Assembly (NCBI RefSeq): GCF_900102675.1
Contig: NZ_FMYX01000003.1
Location: 124,001-188,000, forward strand
Reading direction: 5' to 3'
DNA: 64,000 nucleotides
DNA from: Pseudomonas guariconensis
GTDB lineage: Bacteria; Pseudomonadota; Gammaproteobacteria; Pseudomonadales; Pseudomonadaceae
Below are positions 59,889 through 64,000 of this stretch, piece after piece (the first letter of the stretch is position 1; every line of letters starts with the position of its first letter). The notes below the pieces were generated by a model. It was not told the origin of the DNA, did no database searches, and was given only the letters and a program-made list of their open reading frames with translations. Made by a program: the position numbers and the translations under genes.

Positions 59889-60420
59889 GAGATTCTCCTT
59901 GTAGACCGTGGATGGAAGGCACCACTTCTATCAAACAACAAGTAACCCACTGTTCTTGCAAAAGAAAGAACAGGTGCGCGGGGTACAATGGCGGCGAAGT
60001 GTTCACTTTTCTATGTGGTCACAGCAAGCTGTGCCGACTGGGACTAACGCCGATGCCATTTGGGCCACTCTTTCATTCGGGAGCATAGCTGCACATCAGT
60101 GCGGTCCACGGCCTCTTTCCCGCGCATTGGGAACCATAGCAAAGCATTCGGCGGCTGACCTAGCCGGATCAGTCGTCGAATGCTTTTCTAGAGCTCGATG
60201 TCGGTGCAGATCTAAAGTCGTGCGCATCCTGTTTGCTGCGCGATAGCACAGCCCGGGAGGGCTGGGCGATCCCTCATGAGGTTCGAGTGACGTCAGCATT
60301 CATTGGTTCAATTATAGCGGTGGCCAGGTGCCTGGCAATTCTCATGACCCATGGTGCCCAAAGCCTACGCCACTTCGTTTACAATGCGCGCCGTTTACGA
60401 CCTGCCAAGAGAACATGCCC
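59889..60420. other. 532-bp gap before pyrF
   Basis: No gene recognised. CAGCCC GGGA GGGCTG (60249-60264) forms a 6-bp hairpin without a T-tract. TACAAT at 60380-60385 may be a -10 element for pyrF but lacks a clear -35. Several short frames of 60-110 codons cross each other here without recognisable products. Confidence 0.4.
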
Positions 60421-61122
60421 ATGTCCGTCTGCCTGACGCCCCTGATCGTCGCCCTGGATTTCCCCACCCGTGAAGCCGCTTTAACGCTGGCTGACCAGCT
60501 TGATCCGGCATCATGTCGGGTGAAAGTCGGCAAGGAACTATTCACCAGTAGCGCCTCGGGAATCGTCGAGACCTTGTGCGATAAGGGATTTGAAGTGTTT
60601 CTCGATCTCAAGTTCCATGACATTCCCAACACCACCGCCATGGCGGTGAGGGCCGCTGCCGAGATGGGTGTTTGGATGGTCAATGTGCACTGTTCCGGAG
60701 GCTTGCGCATGATGTCGGCATGCCGTGACGAGTTAGCCAAGCGCAGCGGGCCTCAGCCGTTACTGATTGGTGTGACCGTCCTCACCAGTATGGAGCGTGA
60801 GGATCTAGCCGGGATTGGTCTGGATGTAGATCCGCAGGAGCAAGTGCTACGCTTGGCTGCGCTGGCTGAAAAGGCGGGCATGGACGGGCTCGTGTGCTCG
60901 GCGCAGGAGGCCCCCGCGTTGAAATTGGCGCATCCAGCGCTTCAACTGGTCACACCGGGAATTCGTCCTGCTGGTAGCGCTCACGACGATCAACGTCGAA
61001 TTCTGACGCCCCGCCAGGCACTTGATGCAGGGGCGGATTATCTGGTGATCGGAAGGCCGATCAGCCGGGCTGTGGATCCTGCGCAGGCATTGGCGGCCGT
61101 TGTCGCCGAGATTGGTGCCTGA
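60421..61122 (+). CDS. pyrF: Orotidine 5'-phosphate decarboxylase
   Basis: 233 aa TIM-barrel enzyme that makes [23 protein letters not shown] at the N-terminus, [10 protein letters not shown] and the catalytic Lys-Asp array [17 protein letters not shown] are diagnostic; [17 protein letters not shown] is the phosphate-binding end. ATG at 60421 (MSVCLTPL) or 60415 could start; the frame opens further upstream without conservation. Stands alone on the plus strand. Confidence 0.97.
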   Translation: MSVCLTPLIVALDFPTREAALTLADQLDPASCRVKVGKELFTSSASGIVETLCDKGFEVFLDLKFHDIPNTTAMAVRAAAEMGVWMVNVHCSGGLRMMSACRDELAKRSGPQPLLIGVTVLTSMEREDLAGIGLDVDPQEQVLRLAALAEKAGMDGLVCSAQEAPALKLAHPALQLVTPGIRPAGSAHDDQRRILTPRQALDAGADYLVIGRPISRAVDPAQALAAVVAEIGA

Positions 61123-61229
61123 ACAATACTTTGGGGTTTTGGCAAGCGTTGCCATAGCTTTGCGCGCCTTCACGCTGCGTCGGTAGGCGGTGATCGCGAG
61201 CAAGCGCAGTTCAAGCATAAGCACCGCGC

Positions 61230-62456
61230 ATGGAATGGAACCTTTTCTGGATGAGCACTCGCTTGATGTCAATTGATATGCCGCTAGATAGCAAAGCCCA
61301 ACGTCTGGGGAGTCTGATCAGTACTTACGTATTGCCGATAGGCTGGTTGGTTACGCTCACTGGGATTTTCTGGGCCTGGGATCGCGCGCTGTACCATAAG
61401 CTTTTTTATATCTTACTGGCCGTACCCACGCTGCTGGTACTGGTGCTGCAACCACGCTTGGTTGCACCATTAATAAAAAATCCACTGTTTATCGCTTTTC
61501 TTGTTTTTAGTGCGTACATCCTGCTTTCCATTACCTGGGCCGAGGCGGAAACCTCTATCGGTGGCTTGTTAAAACGACCTCTGTACATTGCGATGTTACT
61601 ATTTTCCGCCGGCATCATAGCGTCGCGTTGCCCGCAGCATCTTAAGCGGGGTACACACTTTGCCGCCATTTTCGCGGCATTGACGGCGGGACTCTCGCTC
61701 TTCTATTTTTCCTCGACCGAAATCATCGGTATCAGCCGTTTTAGAGGCTATGGCGCGCTCTATAACCCTTTGCTCACTGGGCACGTATTCGGAGCCTTCG
61801 CGGCGTTTTGGCTGGCATCATGGTTTCAAGCTCGTAGCGCCTTGAGTCCATTGCCGCTCCTTTGCTTGACAGTATTGGGGGGGGCAGTCCTGGCGACGGG
61901 GGCGCGTACCTCATTGATTGGGCTTACCGCCGCCTTGGGATGGCTTCTGATCGTTGGTGATCGTCGGCGTGGCCTTATTGCCATTGCGGCAATTGCTCTC
62001 GTGCTCATTGGTTTAGCGTTGACCCATCCCGAAGTCATTACCCAGCGGGGCGCATCCTATCGTCCTGCGATCTGGATGGAGGCACTGCGCCAGATTAGCG
62101 AACGCCCATGGCTTGGTCATGGTTTTGATACCCCCATGACAGTGATCTTGCCTGGGATAGACCCTTTATCCGACCCACACAACATTGAACTGGGAGTGCT
62201 TTATTCTGGCGGCATAGTGGGCTTGGCGCTCTGGATGACCCTCTACGGCCTGGCGCTGTATTTCAGCTGGGTATACCGCAAGCACCCCGCGGTGACGCTT
62301 GCGGCAACCTGGCTGATTTTCGGCTTCGCTTCGGGCTTGACCGAAGGCAGTGCCTTCATGTCACGCCCTAAGGAACATTGGTATTTGATCTGGATACCAA
62401 TGGCCTTGGTATATGCACAATCGCTGATTTATTGGACACGCAAACGAGCCGTTTGA
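61230..62456 (+). CDS. waaL: O-antigen ligase family protein (WaaL-like)
   Basis: 408 aa with about twelve membrane helices and a large periplasmic loop at 265-325 containing RGASYRPAIWMEALRQISERPWLGHGFDT and PLSDPHNIELGVLYSGG. The Arg and the His of the HN motif in this loop are features of WaaL/Wzy_C proteins. It would join finished O-antigen to lipid A-core. A run of eight G (61877-61884) lies in a helix (VLGGAVL). ATG at 61230 used; ATGs at 61251 and 61278 are alternatives. Its 3' end overlaps the convergent GT2 gene by 28 bases. Confidence 0.82.
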   Translation: MEWNLFWMSTRLMSIDMPLDSKAQRLGSLISTYVLPIGWLVTLTGIFWAWDRALYHKLFYILLAVPTLLVLVLQPRLVAPLIKNPLFIAFLVFSAYILLSITWAEAETSIGGLLKRPLYIAMLLFSAGIIASRCPQHLKRGTHFAAIFAALTAGLSLFYFSSTEIIGISRFRGYGALYNPLLTGHVFGAFAAFWLASWFQARSALSPLPLLCLTVLGGAVLATGARTSLIGLTAALGWLLIVGDRRRGLIAIAAIALVLIGLALTHPEVITQRGASYRPAIWMEALRQISERPWLGHGFDTPMTVILPGIDPLSDPHNIELGVLYSGGIVGLALWMTLYGLALYFSWVYRKHPAVTLAATWLIFGFASGLTEGSAFMSRPKEHWYLIWIPMALVYAQSLIYWTRKRAV

Positions 62457-63343
62457 GAGGTCATCAGCCTCCAAATGCCACGCAAGGTTTTCTTGTTCCA
62501 ATACTTGACCGGGATTTCCGCCAGGATTTCCCGGGCAAGCGGTTTATCACGGTTTGCATACTTGAGCACCATCGAATTGCGGTAGTTCATGCACACTTGT
62601 TCATATTGTGGATGATCACGGTAAACCTCGTACGTTCTCAGTACGTTGTCCACCATGAATCGACCGTTCTTGAACGTATTGGTAGGGTGGTCACGGTATT
62701 GCGCCAATACCTCGCCAAGCACATCGATAAAGTAGCCGGCGTGGCTGATCGCCAATTCGATGTAGACATCTTCCAATCGAATATCAGGGTTGAATCCACC
62801 CACCTTTTCGAAGGCTTCGCGCCGTAGCATCAGCGTGGCAGCCATCGGGCCCGGTTTGCGATCCAGGAACAGATCGTCGAAATCGAGGCGGCGGAAAGGC
62901 AGGTTCCGATTACGCTGTTCACGTGCCCCCATGACCTTGCCATCTTGGTCGATGGTTTCGATATTGGCCGAGCAGATGCCGACTTCAGGTTTGTCCCTCA
63001 TGTACTCCACTTGGCGGGCGATACGATGGGGAAGCATGATGTCATCGGAGCCGAACGGAACGATGAACTCACCTCGCGCGCGTGCGATCGCTTCATTGAG
63101 AGTGCGGGCAAGGCCCTTGTTGGCCTGGAACTTCAGGTCGAAACCATGCTGCTCCTGTAGGCGCTTCAGGCGTGCAGGGCTGTCATCTTTCGAGCCATCA
63201 TCGACGACAAGAAGTTCGATATTGGAATAGGTTTGGTTAATGACACTCTCAATGCTCGCTTCAATGTAGCGTGCATGGTTGTAGGACGCGATGATGACTG
63301 TCACCAGAGGTGAATCAGCAGCATCGTGACGTTCAGCACCCAT
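62429..63343 (-). CDS. GT2-family glycosyltransferase
   Basis: 304 aa GT-A protein: VTVIIASYNHARYIEASIESVINQTY near 14, ELLVVDDGSKDDS near 43, and the metal-binding region VPFGSDDIMLPHRIARQVEYM near 95 followed by GPMAATLMLRREAFEKVGGFNPDIRLEDVYI near 170. It is soluble and probably adds a sugar in LPS core or O-antigen synthesis; the donor is unknown. AGGGAT precedes the ATG. Convergent with waaL, overlapping it by 28 bases. Confidence 0.88.
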   Translation of the reverse strand: MGAERHDAADSPLVTVIIASYNHARYIEASIESVINQTYSNIELLVVDDGSKDDSPARLKRLQEQHGFDLKFQANKGLARTLNEAIARARGEFIVPFGSDDIMLPHRIARQVEYMRDKPEVGICSANIETIDQDGKVMGAREQRNRNLPFRRLDFDDLFLDRKPGPMAATLMLRREAFEKVGGFNPDIRLEDVYIELAISHAGYFIDVLGEVLAQYRDHPTNTFKNGRFMVDNVLRTYEVYRDHPQYEQVCMNYRNSMVLKYANRDKPLAREILAEIPVKYWNKKTLRGIWRLMTSQTARLRVQ

Positions 63344-63529
63344 AGAAAATCCCTAGATCTTGAAACCTGATGGCAAGTTTGTGAGATGTCACGCTCAGGC
63401 TGGCTAAAGCGGTTTGATCGCATCTTAACATCGGTACGCAAGTAAAGAAATTTTAGGGGCGCCAACGGATGTCCATGCTGACAACGTCAAGGGGGTATTG
63501 GTCGTTGCGGTGTCATCGTCGATGGCCGA

Positions 63530-63554
63530 CGGGCCGCTTTGCGGCCCGCCTTTT
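63530..63554 (+). terminator. Rho-independent terminator with no adjacent plus-strand gene
   Basis: CGGGCCGC, TTT, GCGGCCCG, then CCTTTT. It is oriented for plus-strand transcription, but the nearest plus-strand gene (waaL) ends 1.1 kb to the left, with a reverse-strand GT2 gene between. Confidence 0.65.
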
Positions 63555-63590
63555 AGGACAAGGTTGCGACGAATAATGGCCGGTGATCTG

Positions 63591-64000
63591 TCAGATTTTT
63601 ATAACGAGTTTCCCAAAATTTTTTCCACTGAACAGCTTGAGCAGCGCCTCCGGGAACGTCTCCAACCCCTCCACCACATCCTCCTTGCTCTTCACCTGGC
63701 CACTGGCCAACCACCCGGCGATCTCCTGTGCGGCTTTGCCGTACTCCTTGGCGTAATCCATCACCACGAACCCTTCCATCCGCGCGCGGTTGACGAGCAG
63801 TGACAGATAGTTGGCTGGGCCTTTGACGGCGTCCTTGTTGTTGTACTGGCTGATGGCGCCGCAGATGACCACGCGGGCCTTGAAGTTCAGGCGGCTGAGC
63901 ACGGCGTCGAGGATGTCGCCGCCGACGTTGTCGAAGTACACGTCCACACCTTTGGGGCATTCGCGTTTGAGGCCGGCCAGGACGTCTTCGGCTTTGTAGT
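63591..64000 (-). CDS. NADP-dependent medium-chain reductase (CurA/PTGR-like), C-terminal part
   Basis: The window holds the last 136 codons or so; the gene continues beyond the right edge. GVDVYFDNVGGDILDAVLSRLNFKARVVICGAISQYN is the characteristic stretch of zinc-independent medium-chain reductases related to leukotriene B4 12-hydroxydehydrogenase and curcumin reductase, which reduce alpha,beta-unsaturated carbonyls with NADPH. The end FSGKNFGKLVIKI is also typical. Only C-terminal features can be judged. Confidence 0.88.
   Translation of the reverse strand, partial: YKAEDVLAGLKRECPKGVDVYFDNVGGDILDAVLSRLNFKARVVICGAISQYNNKDAVKGPANYLSLLVNRARMEGFVVMDYAKEYGKAAQEIAGWLASGQVKSKEDVVEGLETFPEALLKLFSGKNFGKLVIKI

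Noticed and set aside
60249..60264. Hairpin CAGCCC-GGGCTG as a terminator
   Set aside because: Short stem, no T-tract, and no gene ends just upstream.

Overview
This window looks like a chromosome segment of a Pseudomonas of the P. putida / P. entomophila group. The basis is protein-level recognition and remembered gene order (mnmC, PPK2-type pap, fumC, bolA, trhO, mupP-ubiG, mtnA, gyrA, serC-pheA-tyrA/aroA-cmk-rpsA-ihfB-lapA, then an O-antigen locus ending in wbpM and comEA, then pyrF). Pseudomonas-type REP palindromes lie between genes. No search was run.

1-31 kb is core genome: the first codons of a class II glutamine amidotransferase, tRNA modification (mnmC, trhO), polyphosphate:AMP phosphotransferase, fumarase, a DsbA-like protein, an MsbA-type exporter, a GGDEF-EAL protein, muropeptide recycling and ubiquinone genes (mupP-ubiG), methylthioadenosine salvage (a deaminase divergent from mtnA), gyrA, and a long serine/aromatic supra-operon running into cmk, rpsA, ihfB and lapA. 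The mtnA product lacks the Cys that is catalytic in studied homologues.

30.6-48 kb is the O-antigen locus, visibly AT-richer than the core. It starts after a beta-CASP nuclease gene whose 3' end seems lost beside a decayed IS3-family element. It encodes a short Wzz-like protein with a run of 10 G, Wzx flippase, a GT4 glycosyltransferase, a Wzy-like polymerase, the UDP-L-FucNAc set wbjBCD with wbjE, then a PglC-like initiating transferase, a PglD-like acetyltransferase, a PglE-like aminotransferase and the dehydratase WbpM. Together these predict an N-acetylated 4-amino-sugar (bacillosamine type) as first residue and FucNAc in the repeat.

48.3-50.3 kb is a decayed IS66-family element with recognisable terminal repeats. 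51-59 kb is the most interesting part: a Gtr-like side-branch module (GtrB-like polyprenyl-P glycosyltransferase, GtrA-like flippase, GT-C-type membrane transferase) wrapped around a small acylation kit (LpxD-like N-acyltransferase, unknown 207-aa protein, ketoacyl synthase III, acyl carrier protein), a SAM methyltransferase and a 4-amino-sugar aminotransferase. I infer a system that makes an N-acylated 4-amino-4,6-dideoxy sugar and adds it to O-antigen in the periplasm. The ketoacyl synthase is broken by three frameshifts and one nonsense codon, so the system may be decaying or use another acyl source.

59.3-64 kb: comEA, a DUF2897 small protein, pyrF, a WaaL-like ligase, a convergent GT2 glycosyltransferase overlapping it, and the 3' part of an NADP-dependent reductase. 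No rRNA, tRNA, CRISPR array or prophage was seen.
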